From: Candidatus Methylomirabilis lanthanidiphila
Lineage (GTDB): Bacteria; Methylomirabilota; Methylomirabilia; Methylomirabilales; Methylomirabilaceae
Length of the DNA: 64,000 nt
Direction of reading: 5' to 3'
Assembly (NCBI GenBank): GCA_902196205.1
Contig: CABIKM010000003.1
Span: 57,771-121,770, forward strand
Of this stretch, positions 51,503 to 60,023 are shown in pieces. The translations under genes and the position numbers were made by a program. The notes under the pieces were generated by a model. The model ran no database searches, was not told the DNA's origin, and saw nothing but the letters and a program-made list of their open reading frames with translations. The stretch's first letter is position 1. Every line of letters begins with the position of its first letter.

Positions 51503-52681
51503 TCATGTGCGCTGCACCTGGGCCATCAATATGATGCCTGAAGCTGCGGCAATCAGTAGTGCCGCCATCACAAACTCTGTTCCCAGCGTGCTGAGAAATC
51601 CTGCCGTCGCTCCACCCGCGAAGCTGCCGAGGAATTGCAGAGAACTGTAGGTTCCGAGCGCTGTTCCATACATGCCCTTCGGTGACGCTTTGGTGATGAG
51701 GCTGGGGAGGATCGGTTCAAGACTCGAGAAGCCGACGAAGAAGAATATGCCGGCAATAGTGAGGAGCAGCAGCGGATGGGCTTGGGATTCGAGATTCGCT
51801 CCTCGAAAGAGCAGCCATCCGCTGATCAAAAGGACGACGAAGGCCGTGACACCTGTTGATTTGGCCCAGCCCCTGTCGGCTGCCCGGGACGCTGCAAACA
51901 TCACAGTCATGCCGGCGAGGAGCATTGGACCGAGCAAAAGGTAGTAGCTTTGCAGGGGCAGGTGGGGGCGAGCCAGCAGTGGAAAGTAGAAGAAGAAGCT
52001 GCTCATGAAGAACGACGTGAGGAAGCCGCAGATGTCCAGCCTGATGATGTCGGGGATCTTCAGCACCGACGCGACCGGAAGTCGGTCGGCGGCGACGTCA
52101 GTCGGTGCTCGCTCCCTTGGCGGCTCATTCACCGCAAACGCCATGTAGACGGCTGCGAGCAGGCTCAACAGGCCGGATAGCCAGAACAGGGACGCATACC
52201 CGCTGAGACCGGCGATGATGGGTCCGATCAGAATGCCGCCCACGAAGGAGAGGCCAATGGAGGCTCCGAGAAAAGCCATGGCGGTTGCGCGGTTCTTCTC
52301 GTCGACCGAATCGGCGACCAGCGCGAAGGCGACAGAGCTGACGGCGCCGGTACCCTGGATCAGGCGCGCGGCGATGAGGGCGAAGATGTTGGGAGGAACG
52401 GCGGCCAAGATGGAGCCCACACCGTGAAGTATAAGGCCGATAAGTAAGAGCGGTTTCCGCCCAAATCGGTCCGACAGTCGGCCGAACGGGATTTGCAGCA
52501 GGGCATTGGTCAGTCCGTAGCTACCGAAGGCGAGGCCGATCAGGGGTTTTGAACTGGTAAATTGCTCTCCATAGAGTGTAAAGACGGGAAGGACAAGAAA
52601 GATACCGAGCATCCGAATTGCGATGGTGACGCTCAGTGTGGCGATGGTGCGCTTTTGATCCGGCGAAAATGTCGCGCGCAT
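51503..52681 (-). CDS. MFS transporter, drug-efflux type
   Basis: A 392-aa permease with twelve predicted membrane helices. Motif A is GRLSDRFGRKP after helix 2, and ARLIQGTGAVSSVAFALVAD fits helix 4-5 of drug:proton antiporters. The substrate is not predictable. The gene is divergent from comB, with 116 bp between the starts, and points toward tRNA-Ala. Confidence 0.9.
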   Translation of the reverse strand: MRATFSPDQKRTIATLSVTIAIRMLGIFLVLPVFTLYGEQFTSSKPLIGLAFGSYGLTNALLQIPFGRLSDRFGRKPLLLIGLILHGVGSILAAVPPNIFALIAARLIQGTGAVSSVAFALVADSVDEKNRATAMAFLGASIGLSFVGGILIGPIIAGLSGYASLFWLSGLLSLLAAVYMAFAVNEPPRERAPTDVAADRLPVASVLKIPDIIRLDICGFLTSFFMSSFFFYFPLLARPHLPLQSYYLLLGPMLLAGMTVMFAASRAADRGWAKSTGVTAFVVLLISGWLLFRGANLESQAHPLLLLTIAGIFFFVGFSSLEPILPSLITKASPKGMYGTALGTYSSLQFLGSFAGGATAGFLSTLGTEFVMAALLIAAASGIILMAQVQRT

Positions 52682-52797
52682 GGTTTGGAAGCTTTCTGCT
52701 GAAGGGAAATGGCCCTCTGTTCATAGCAGGTCCATAGGGCGGTGTCAATGAAATCAGTGCAGCCCACGTGTCGAGTGACTAAGTCAGGGGCGCCATT

Positions 52798-53568
52798 GTG
52801 GTCATAGAAGTGGCATTCAGCCGGTTGGATCCTGCCTGCCGGTCCGCCTCCGGGCAAGCCGTCGCTGCGATCGATATCATACGCGCCACGACGACCATCA
52901 CGATGGCGTTGCACCACGGTTGCGCCGGTGTCATCCCTGTGCGGACGCTCAGTGAGGCCAGGGCGGTGGTGGAGAGGCTGGGTAGAGGGACTCTGCTCGC
53001 GGGTGAAAGGGGAGCAGAAAGGGTCACAGGCTTTGATCTCGGGAATTCTCCGACCGAGTACGGGCAGGAGCGCGTCAAGGGCAAGACGATCGTCCTGACG
53101 ACAACAAATGGGACTCGGACATTCCAGGCTGTCTCGGGAGCTCGGGCAATCATTGCCTGTTCATTCCTGAATGTGTCCGCGGCTGCGCGCTGGCTGAAGG
53201 GGACCGGGCTTAACATCCTCATTGTGTGCGCAGGCCGGCATGGCCGTTTCTGCCTGGAAGACGTCGTGGGCAGCGGGATGTTGATCGATCGCGTGCTCGA
53301 TATCGCTGATCGTCCGATTGAGTGCAGCGATGCCGCCCGGGCCGCCCGCCAACTCTTTCTGCCTTATCGAGACGACCTGCTTGGTATGCTCCAGGGCTGC
53401 GAATGGGGGAGAGCGATTAGTCAAAAAGGCTTCGGTGCGGACCTGGAAATCTGCGGACAAGTTGACTTCACCGATGTCGTTCCCGTCATGCAGGACGGCT
53501 ACCTTATAGCGAAGCGTCCAAGAGATGCGGTCGATTATGATCGATCGCAGCCGGTTATTTACTCATGA
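52798..53568 (+). CDS. comB: 2-phosphosulfolactate phosphatase (ComB family)
   Basis: A 256-aa ComB-family protein starting at GTG. Conserved segments are AIDIIRATTTITMALHHGCA, LLAGERGAERVTGFDLGNSP, LTTTNGTRTF and CAGRHGRFCLEDVVGSGMLI. In archaea the enzyme dephosphorylates 2-phosphosulfolactate during coenzyme M synthesis; in bacteria family members occur without that pathway, so the physiological substrate here is open. Its end overlaps the convergent ABC gene by 6 bp. Confidence 0.88.
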   Translation: MVIEVAFSRLDPACRSASGQAVAAIDIIRATTTITMALHHGCAGVIPVRTLSEARAVVERLGRGTLLAGERGAERVTGFDLGNSPTEYGQERVKGKTIVLTTTNGTRTFQAVSGARAIIACSFLNVSAAARWLKGTGLNILIVCAGRHGRFCLEDVVGSGMLIDRVLDIADRPIECSDAARAARQLFLPYRDDLLGMLQGCEWGRAISQKGFGADLEICGQVDFTDVVPVMQDGYLIAKRPRDAVDYDRSQPVIYS

Positions 53569-55416
53569 AGCGGTACCACTGACTGGCATCTGTCGTTCCT
53601 GAAGATTATAGAGTGTGGCGTAGTGTCCATTGCGCGCCATCAATTCCTGATGGGTACCCTGCTCAATGAGGCGTCCCTGGTCGAGTACCAGGATCCGATC
53701 GGCCATCGAGACGGTAGAAAATCGATGAGAGATGAGGATTGTTGTGCGGCCCTTAAGCAATTCCCGAAATCGTGAGAAGATTGCATGCTCAGCCCGCGCA
53801 TCCAGGCTTGCCGTCGGTTCGTCCAGAATGAGTACACAGGCATCTCTCGCAAACGCGCGCGCCACCGCGAGTTGTTGCCACTGACCTGTCGACAGGTCGT
53901 GCCCCCCGAACATCTTGCCCAGCATGGTCCCGTAGGTCTGAGGCATCCCTTCGATCATCTCTTGTATGTTCGCTTCCCTGGCAATCGCCTCGACCTGATC
54001 CTGGTCGTGCAGGAGACGCCGCCAGTCCCCGTACGCGATATTATCGGCGGCGGTGGCCTCATACCGGCCGAATCCCTGCAGCACAAAGGTAAGCTGGCTA
54101 TGAAGGTACGCAACCGGTAACTGCCGAATATCCATCCCGTCCAAGGCGATGTATCCTTGATCAGGTTCATATAATCGGGCAATCAGTTTTGCCAGCGTCG
54201 TCTTTCCGGCCCCGTTCTCCCCGACCACGGCTACCGTTTCACCTGGCTTGATATGGAGCGAGATGTCCGACAAGATCAATCGGCTTGATCCCGGGTAACT
54301 GAATGAGACATGGGTAAACTGAATGTCGCCCTGTCGTGATACCGGTATTGTATTGCCGGTATCCTGAATCCACGGGCGGATATTCAGGAACTCTTTGAGA
54401 TTGAAGACAAACAACGCATGCTCTACGGCGTTGCTCATCAACTGGATGACATTCGCCAGGTTACTGCGTAGAGCGGTAGACGCTCCGGCATAGATGGCCA
54501 CATCCCCGACCGTCAGTTTCGATTGTAACGCCCGATACACGACCCAGGCCAGGATCAGATAGAATACGGCCGCTGCCGATAGTGCAAACGCGCTGGCTCC
54601 TAAGAAACTGCGAAAATGTACCTGACGATCTTGATCCCTGAACTCCGTGATGAGTATGCGGTAGCGATTGATCAGCAAAGGGGCGAGATCCAGGAGCTTG
54701 ACCTCGGCGGCCGACTGAGGGTCCGTCAGCAAACGGACGAAATAACTCGCCCATCGGCGTCCGGTTGTTCTGGTCTGTTCCTTGACATGGCGCGTTTTTG
54801 CGAGTCGCAATTGGAAGATCAGGTAGGGAAGCGCTACCGGCGCGAGGACCGCCGTGATGAACGGTTCGATCATGACAAGAATCAGCAACAGCGAGACCAA
54901 CTGGAGACCGTTATTGATTACCCCAATAATGCTGATTAGAAATTGAGAGAAATGTTGAGCGGTATCCTGCTTAGCGCGCTCCATCACATCGTGAAACCGA
55001 TGATTTTCAAAGCAGGCAATATCAAGGCCGGCAGCATGTTTTAGAATATCAACCGTGATTGTGAGCTGCATCTCGTCATTGAGACGTTGCATCAGGTAGC
55101 GGCTGCCGACATCGCTCATAGCCTGCACTATGGCCAGTCCCACACCCAGCACAAGCCAGGGAATTAATACCGGGAAGTCATCGGACCCACGGTGTAAGAG
55201 ATCGACCAGCCCATTGATGAGTCCTCTGGCCGTCAACGCCAGGCCGGCGGGTACGAGGGCCCGACCACAGGTTGAGATGACCACGCCCGACACCAGCCAA
55301 GGGCTCGTAGACCACGTGAGACCGAGTGCCCATCGGGTGCTGGCGAGCAGGGCGAGCATAGCGGTTTTGAGGGATCGACGAGAGGATGTGCCGTCAGGAC
55401 TTTCGCGGATTGCCAT
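53563..55416 (-). CDS. ABC transporter, fused permease-ATPase exporter
   Basis: A 617-aa exporter half-transporter. Six membrane helices in residues about 20-300 precede a nucleotide-binding domain with Walker A GENGAGKT, a variant signature DLSTGQWQQLAVARAFA and Walker B VLILDEPTASLD. Such type-I exporters often flip lipids or glycolipids. ATG 55416 is chosen because MAIRESPDG starts a normal N terminus; the frame remains open upstream. The neighbouring glycosyltransferases suggest a role in surface-glycan export. Confidence 0.9.
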   Translation of the reverse strand: MAIRESPDGTSSRRSLKTAMLALLASTRWALGLTWSTSPWLVSGVVISTCGRALVPAGLALTARGLINGLVDLLHRGSDDFPVLIPWLVLGVGLAIVQAMSDVGSRYLMQRLNDEMQLTITVDILKHAAGLDIACFENHRFHDVMERAKQDTAQHFSQFLISIIGVINNGLQLVSLLLILVMIEPFITAVLAPVALPYLIFQLRLAKTRHVKEQTRTTGRRWASYFVRLLTDPQSAAEVKLLDLAPLLINRYRILITEFRDQDRQVHFRSFLGASAFALSAAAVFYLILAWVVYRALQSKLTVGDVAIYAGASTALRSNLANVIQLMSNAVEHALFVFNLKEFLNIRPWIQDTGNTIPVSRQGDIQFTHVSFSYPGSSRLILSDISLHIKPGETVAVVGENGAGKTTLAKLIARLYEPDQGYIALDGMDIRQLPVAYLHSQLTFVLQGFGRYEATAADNIAYGDWRRLLHDQDQVEAIAREANIQEMIEGMPQTYGTMLGKMFGGHDLSTGQWQQLAVARAFARDACVLILDEPTASLDARAEHAIFSRFRELLKGRTTILISHRFSTVSMADRILVLDQGRLIEQGTHQELMARNGHYATLYNLQERQMPVSGTAS

Positions 55417-55438
55417 GCGTGATGGTCCTATGAACGTT

Positions 55439-56443
55439 TCATGTTGTTGTGGCGCTCTGGGGATGACGGACGCTTCGACGCACCGCGTCCACAGCATGTA
55501 CCAGGAGGTAATAGCAGCGAAATCCCAGCGCCGTCATCAGGAACGCACCACAGACATAGCGCCTTGAATAGGGGAGGAGGCGACACATTCGCGCCCAGTG
55601 TCGCCAGGCCTCTATGCGCCGGTTATGAGCCACTGCGATCTTGATCCGCCTGAAATGCGCCCACTGGGCAATGTTCCAGCGGTTTCTTCTCCAGCGGCGA
55701 TAGCCCGCCCACCCGAGATGGCGCCGAATCGCCGGCCCCCACCTGCAATCCAGAATCTCGCTGGTTATCACCGGAGTGGTCGGATCATCCGATATTTGGT
55801 TATCGCTGTACTCATGTTTGACGACCATCACCTCGTCCGTCGCGACGAACCGGTAAGACGCCTCAGCGAGCCGGAGCCATAGGTCATAATCCTGCGCAGA
55901 GGGGAGGGTTTCGCTGAAGCCCCCCACCGCCAGCAAGGAGCGCCGCTCCACCAGAAATAGGGAAAGCGTAGTTGGATTCCATCCCTCCAGCAGGTACGAA
56001 AACACATCCCCCTCATAGACTCTATGGGGTCTGCGCCACATCCGCCCGGCCAACGTATCTCGTACCATGCACCGACAGTACGCTACCGTCGCCATGGGAT
56101 CCCCGCACTCACGCAGGCGGGCTACCTGCCGCTCGAGTTTCCTGGGCAGCCACTCATCGTCGCTATCCAGGAAGGCGACAAGCTCACCGTGCGCCACTTG
56201 AATCCCGGTATTGCGGGCGCGGCCCCCCCCGCCGTTGTCGGGAAGCCGTATCACTCGGAGACGCGGATCCTGAAATTCAGCCACGACCTGCTCGGTCTGA
56301 TCCGTGGAACCGTCGTCCACGACGATGCACTCCAGATCGGAGAAGGTCTGGGTGAGTACGCTCGTGATGGCACGCGGCAGGAGCGCGGCCCGATTGTAGC
56401 TGGGGATCACAACGCTGACCAGAGGGGAAAGAGACTCTTCCAT
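55439..56443 (-). CDS. Glycosyltransferase family 2
   Basis: A 334-aa GT2 (GT-A fold) enzyme. The N terminus VSVVIPSYNRAALLPRAITS leads to the nucleotide-sugar motif VVDDGSTD and the DxD-containing FLDSDDEWLPRKLE; ARNTGIQVAHGE is also typical. The C-terminal region is Arg-rich with a hydrophobic stretch and may sit on the membrane. It lies just upstream of, and on the same strand as, the ABC exporter. Confidence 0.92.
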   Translation of the reverse strand: MEESLSPLVSVVIPSYNRAALLPRAITSVLTQTFSDLECIVVDDGSTDQTEQVVAEFQDPRLRVIRLPDNGGGGRARNTGIQVAHGELVAFLDSDDEWLPRKLERQVARLRECGDPMATVAYCRCMVRDTLAGRMWRRPHRVYEGDVFSYLLEGWNPTTLSLFLVERRSLLAVGGFSETLPSAQDYDLWLRLAEASYRFVATDEVMVVKHEYSDNQISDDPTTPVITSEILDCRWGPAIRRHLGWAGYRRWRRNRWNIAQWAHFRRIKIAVAHNRRIEAWRHWARMCRLLPYSRRYVCGAFLMTALGFRCYYLLVHAVDAVRRSVRHPQSATTT

Positions 56444-56745
56444 CTTACGTACGGGTCTGATTGGTAGACCCCCGATGATATGTCATAATATGGCAACCCC
56501 CGCTCTAACGAGCAATGATAACACACGCGCTCTCTGGTGCCCTCCGCGACGTGCCGTGTGACTTGGCTCCAGAATCAGTTCTTCCCGGAGAAGTCGATAT
56601 CCTGCATTGTGGTCTCTTTGTCGTCGTCAGCTCAGGATACAGCAAGGGGACTCAGGGAAACAAGGGTAATGCAGTGGCCCGAAAGGATACAAAAGATGTT
56701 GACGATCCTCCGAGAGAACACCTAATATTAGGCAATTCGTCACAG
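56444..56745. other. Divergent intergenic region before the GT9 gene
   Basis: Non-coding DNA between the divergent glycosyltransferase genes. The open frames that cross it have no recognisable similarity. It must carry promoters for both directions, and it runs into a structured double hairpin (56746-56824). Confidence 0.5.
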
Positions 56746-56824
56746 TACCCCGTGCGACGCTTTCGTGTGAAAGCTTGGACACGGGGTATATGTGCCACAG
56801 ACCCTGCGGCAGCCGGGTCTTGTG
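56746..56824 (+). ncRNA. Two consecutive stem-loops in the GT9 5' leader (candidate RNA element)
   Basis: Stem 1: TACCCCGTG (56746-56754) pairs perfectly with CACGGGGTA (56780-56788), enclosing a second perfect stem GCTTTC-GTGT-GAAAGC (56759-56774). Stem 2: CACAGACCC (56796-56804) pairs with GGGTCTTGTG (56815-56824) apart from one bulge. The pair ends 15 bases before the GT9 start. This looks like a structured leader RNA or an attenuator; I do not match it to a known riboswitch class. Confidence 0.45.
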
Positions 56825-56839
56825 CATCGACTTCGACTT

Positions 56840-57928
56840 ATGATCATATCCTCGTCTACCAAGAGCGGCGTCCGGACTACCGGCCGGCCTCTCCTCATTT
56901 TTATCACCTACACCGGGATTGGCGATTTGCTGATGGCGTTGCCACTGCTTGGAAGGCTTCGATCTTACTTCCGCGCTCTTCCTCTTATCCCGCGGCCATA
57001 TGGCGAGCTCGCTCAGCTCCTTCTCCAGGATGATCTGCTGGATGATTATCTGCTGACAGATGAGGACTTGGTATTCTCCAGACATCCGCTCGGACATCTC
57101 CGCATCTGCCGAACGCTTTCCCGCTTTCGGCCTGACGCGGTGATCATTTATGGAAAACTCATGATGGCCTGGGCCGCGCAACTTGGATTAGCAGGGGCGG
57201 CGCGTGTATTGTACTGTCATCCAGAGGGAAGAGCTCCGCTGGCCGGCCGCAACGTTGAGGTGCTTCCCCCGACGGGGAATCAGGTACAGGACTATCTGCA
57301 GTTCGCCGACAGCCTTGGTCTGCCCTTTACCGCGCCACGTGTCACGTTGACCGATGGTTTGAGAGGACGGCTTGCGGATGCCTCCCGCTCACGGATTCCG
57401 TGGCCTTCCTATGTGGTAGTCACCCCCTGGTCTAGCGATTCCAGCAGAGATGCGCCTATCGCCTTTTTTCGCGAGTGCATAGACATCATCATCCAGGCAG
57501 GAGACCTGCCGGTCGTTGTCACTGGTCTCGCGCCACACCGCAACGCGGCGGAAGAACTGCTGGATGGACTCCATCGAGCGCAGATTCTGAACCTCGTGGG
57601 TGCTACCTCTCTTCAACAGTTAGTGGAGATCCTTGCGGGGGCCCGATTCTTGCTGGCCAATGACAGCGGAAACCTTCACATGGCCGGTCTCGTCGGAACC
57701 CCGGTCATTGGCGTATTTGGCCCGACAGCCCCTGAGCAACGTTTTCACAACCTATCAGGAGGATTCATGATCATACGAGACTCGTTGTCCTGTGCACCGT
57801 GCGCCCACACCCCCTGGTACCTCAGGTGCCCAGGTACGTATCGCCAATGCCTCGTAGAGCTGAAGGCGTCTGCCGTCAGGGAACTGCTGCTGACCGCCTG
57901 CCGAGGGGCGATCGGCCAAGTCGCATGA
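56840..57928 (+). CDS. Glycosyltransferase family 9 (heptosyltransferase-like)
   Basis: A 362-aa GT9 (GT-B fold) enzyme. LLIFITYTGIGDLLMALPLL near the N terminus and the C-terminal ILAGARFLLANDSGNLHMAG, LVGTPVIGVFGPTAPEQ are heptosyltransferase/ADP-heptose:LPS motifs. Several Cys near the end (CAPCAHTPWYLRCPG) resemble others in the family. It likely adds a sugar to a lipopolysaccharide core or similar surface glycan. ATG 56840 is preferred over GTG 56792, which lies inside the leader hairpins. It overlaps the next gene by ATGA. Confidence 0.9.
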   Translation: MIISSSTKSGVRTTGRPLLIFITYTGIGDLLMALPLLGRLRSYFRALPLIPRPYGELAQLLLQDDLLDDYLLTDEDLVFSRHPLGHLRICRTLSRFRPDAVIIYGKLMMAWAAQLGLAGAARVLYCHPEGRAPLAGRNVEVLPPTGNQVQDYLQFADSLGLPFTAPRVTLTDGLRGRLADASRSRIPWPSYVVVTPWSSDSSRDAPIAFFRECIDIIIQAGDLPVVVTGLAPHRNAAEELLDGLHRAQILNLVGATSLQQLVEILAGARFLLANDSGNLHMAGLVGTPVIGVFGPTAPEQRFHNLSGGFMIIRDSLSCAPCAHTPWYLRCPGTYRQCLVELKASAVRELLLTACRGAIGQVA

Positions 57929-58977
57929 TCCGAACGGCAATCGTAGGCTGTGGGCGGATGGGGGAGAACCACTGCCGCATCGTAAAAGAGCTCCAGGGAG
58001 TCTCTATCGTCGGCGCGGTTGACCCCAGTCTCGATCGGGCGAGAGCCCTTGCAGCAGGTTATGCCGTCGAGCAGGCGGCCGCGCACCTGGAGGAACTGCT
58101 GGAGCGTACTCGCGTCGATGCGGTCCACATCCTCACCCCACCGACCACCCATGCCCCTCTGGCCTGTACGGCTCTCCAAGCCGGATGCCACGTTCTCGTC
58201 GAAAAACCGATGGCCCTTACGGTCGTGGAGGCGAAGCAGATGCTGGATGCGGCCACACAGCATCACCGCATTCTGACCGTTGGCCACAATCATCTCTTCG
58301 AGCCAGTCGTCCGCGCAGCCTACACCCGCGTCGTCGAAGGTCGCCTGGGCCGACTGGTTGGTCTTGATGTGTTTCATGGATGCCTTCCAGGTTCGCCTCC
58401 CTGGGTCGCCGATCTGCCGTCCGGACCCTGGATCAACGACATGTCTCATCCCCTGTATCTGTCGGAGCTCTTTCTGGGGGAGCCGTTGGCGATTCGGGCA
58501 GTAGGGCATCCTCCTGCCGACCGTCAGAAGGTGCGGGAGGTCCGTGCCGTAGCGCAACACGCTGAGGGGGTGAGTACCCTTACCCTTTCCACAGACGCAG
58601 CCCCCTTCCGTCACAAGATCACCCTCTATGGAACACACCGCACGCTCGAGGTCGATCTGATTCAGGAAATCCTTGTAGAAACCCGTCCGTTCAGCGGGCA
58701 TCGCTGGCTGAGGAAGGGGCGTGCGGTCCTGGACGTCAGTACGCAGCTCCTGTTCGGTGCCGGACAGAATGCGGTTCAGGTCTTGACGGGGCGGGGGCGA
58801 GGATGGCATGGGCTACGCACACTGATCCAGGCTTTCTATGCCGCGATTCAGACAGGGGGTCCGTCTCCCGTCCCAGCGATGCAGGGGCTGCGCGTTGTCA
58901 CACTTCTGTCGGAGATTCGCCGACAGCTTCTGGCGATGCCGGACGCCGCCCCGGAAAAGGGCAGGGCAGGTTTGTGA
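57925..58977 (+). CDS. Gfo/Idh/MocA-family oxidoreductase
   Basis: A 350-aa NAD(P)-dependent sugar dehydrogenase-type protein. The Rossmann motif is AIVGCGRMGENH (G-x-G-x-x-G), followed by VHILTPPTTHAPLACTAL and the catalytic-lysine segment HVLVEKPMALT. It probably oxidises or modifies a nucleotide sugar for the adjacent glycosyltransferases. ATG 57925 overlaps the GT9 stop and starts directly on the Rossmann strand, so it is the better start. Confidence 0.9.
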   Translation: MIRTAIVGCGRMGENHCRIVKELQGVSIVGAVDPSLDRARALAAGYAVEQAAAHLEELLERTRVDAVHILTPPTTHAPLACTALQAGCHVLVEKPMALTVVEAKQMLDAATQHHRILTVGHNHLFEPVVRAAYTRVVEGRLGRLVGLDVFHGCLPGSPPWVADLPSGPWINDMSHPLYLSELFLGEPLAIRAVGHPPADRQKVREVRAVAQHAEGVSTLTLSTDAAPFRHKITLYGTHRTLEVDLIQEILVETRPFSGHRWLRKGRAVLDVSTQLLFGAGQNAVQVLTGRGRGWHGLRTLIQAFYAAIQTGGPSPVPAMQGLRVVTLLSEIRRQLLAMPDAAPEKGRAGL

Positions 58978-58979
58978 CG

Positions 58980-59990
58980 ATGGTAGATAGATCAGGAACG
59001 GAGAGGCCGCAGCACGGGTCCACACCGCGGGTCGCTATCCTTATCCTGAACTGGAACGGGATGCGCGACACGCTGGAGACCCTGGAGAGCGTGCATCGGC
59101 TCCACTATGGTAACTTCGAGGTTGTTCTGGTTGATAACGGTTCAACCGACGATTCATGTAACGCCATAGCCTCCGCCTTCCCGACAGTTCGCCTGATCGC
59201 TTCGCCTGCGAATCTTGGGGTCGCGGGAGGTAGAAACTTGGGGATCGAGGCGATCCTGCAGGAATCCGATATCGACTATGTGCTGTTCCTCGATAACGAC
59301 GTGACGCTGGAATCCAGCCTATTGGACAAGCTGGTGGCAGCAGCAGAAGGAGATGTCGCCCTCGGAATCGTCGGACCGATTGTCTGCTATCACTCTGACC
59401 CGCAGCGGATATGGAGCGCGGGGTCTCGCTTCATTTTTCGTGAGGTGATCAGTAGGTTGAGGCTAACGAATCATCTCGTCACACAAGAGCTTACGGAGGG
59501 TCTCGAGTATGTCGACGCGCTCCCTGGCTGCTGTATGTTGGTCACGCGGCGCGTGTTCGAGACGATCGGCTGCTTCAATCCGCTCTATTTCATGGCGTGT
59601 GACGATTCAGAGTTTTGCTACCGGGCGGCCAAGGCCGGATTTAGACGGGGGGTCGTCACGCAGGCACTTCTCTGGCACAAGGTCTCAACCAGCACCGGCG
59701 GCGGGTACACGCCAGGTCGAGCCTACTTCACGAGTCGGAGCACGATTGTGTTTCTGAAGGCGCATGGCCGGCTGTGGCACTGGGCCAGCGCTCTCACCTG
59801 TGCCGCGTTGAGTCTGCCTCTGGCGTATCTGCGGGAACGGCGCCGCGGTAACCAGCACGCGGTCACCATGAAGTTCAAGGGCTATCTGGATGGATTGCTT
59901 GGCCGGCCGATCGATCCCGAAGTCGAGCAATATTTTCAGCGCGGTCAATCCGGCCCGGCGGATGGGGCGCACATCCGTCGCAACGCGTGA
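58980..59990 (+). CDS. Glycosyltransferase family 2 (rhamnosyltransferase-like)
   Basis: A 336-aa GT2 enzyme. VAILILNWNGMRDTLETLES, VVLVDNGSTDDS and NLGVAGGRNLGIEAI are the family's N-terminal motifs; FLDNDVTLE is the metal-binding DxD; DALPGCCMLVTRRVFE and DSEFCYRAAKAGFR match the acceptor-side motifs of rhamnosyltransferase-like members. ATG 58980 begins two bases after the previous stop. The last 90 residues contain a hydrophobic helix. With the two preceding genes it forms a surface-glycan operon. Confidence 0.92.
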   Translation: MVDRSGTERPQHGSTPRVAILILNWNGMRDTLETLESVHRLHYGNFEVVLVDNGSTDDSCNAIASAFPTVRLIASPANLGVAGGRNLGIEAILQESDIDYVLFLDNDVTLESSLLDKLVAAAEGDVALGIVGPIVCYHSDPQRIWSAGSRFIFREVISRLRLTNHLVTQELTEGLEYVDALPGCCMLVTRRVFETIGCFNPLYFMACDDSEFCYRAAKAGFRRGVVTQALLWHKVSTSTGGGYTPGRAYFTSRSTIVFLKAHGRLWHWASALTCAALSLPLAYLRERRRGNQHAVTMKFKGYLDGLLGRPIDPEVEQYFQRGQSGPADGAHIRRNA

Positions 59991-60023
59991 CGCCGAGTAG
60001 TACAAACACATACCATCAGATAC

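Noticed and set aside
56515..57033. Open frame across the GT9 leader and start
   Set aside because: It overlaps the well-supported GT9 gene in another frame and has no recognisable domain.
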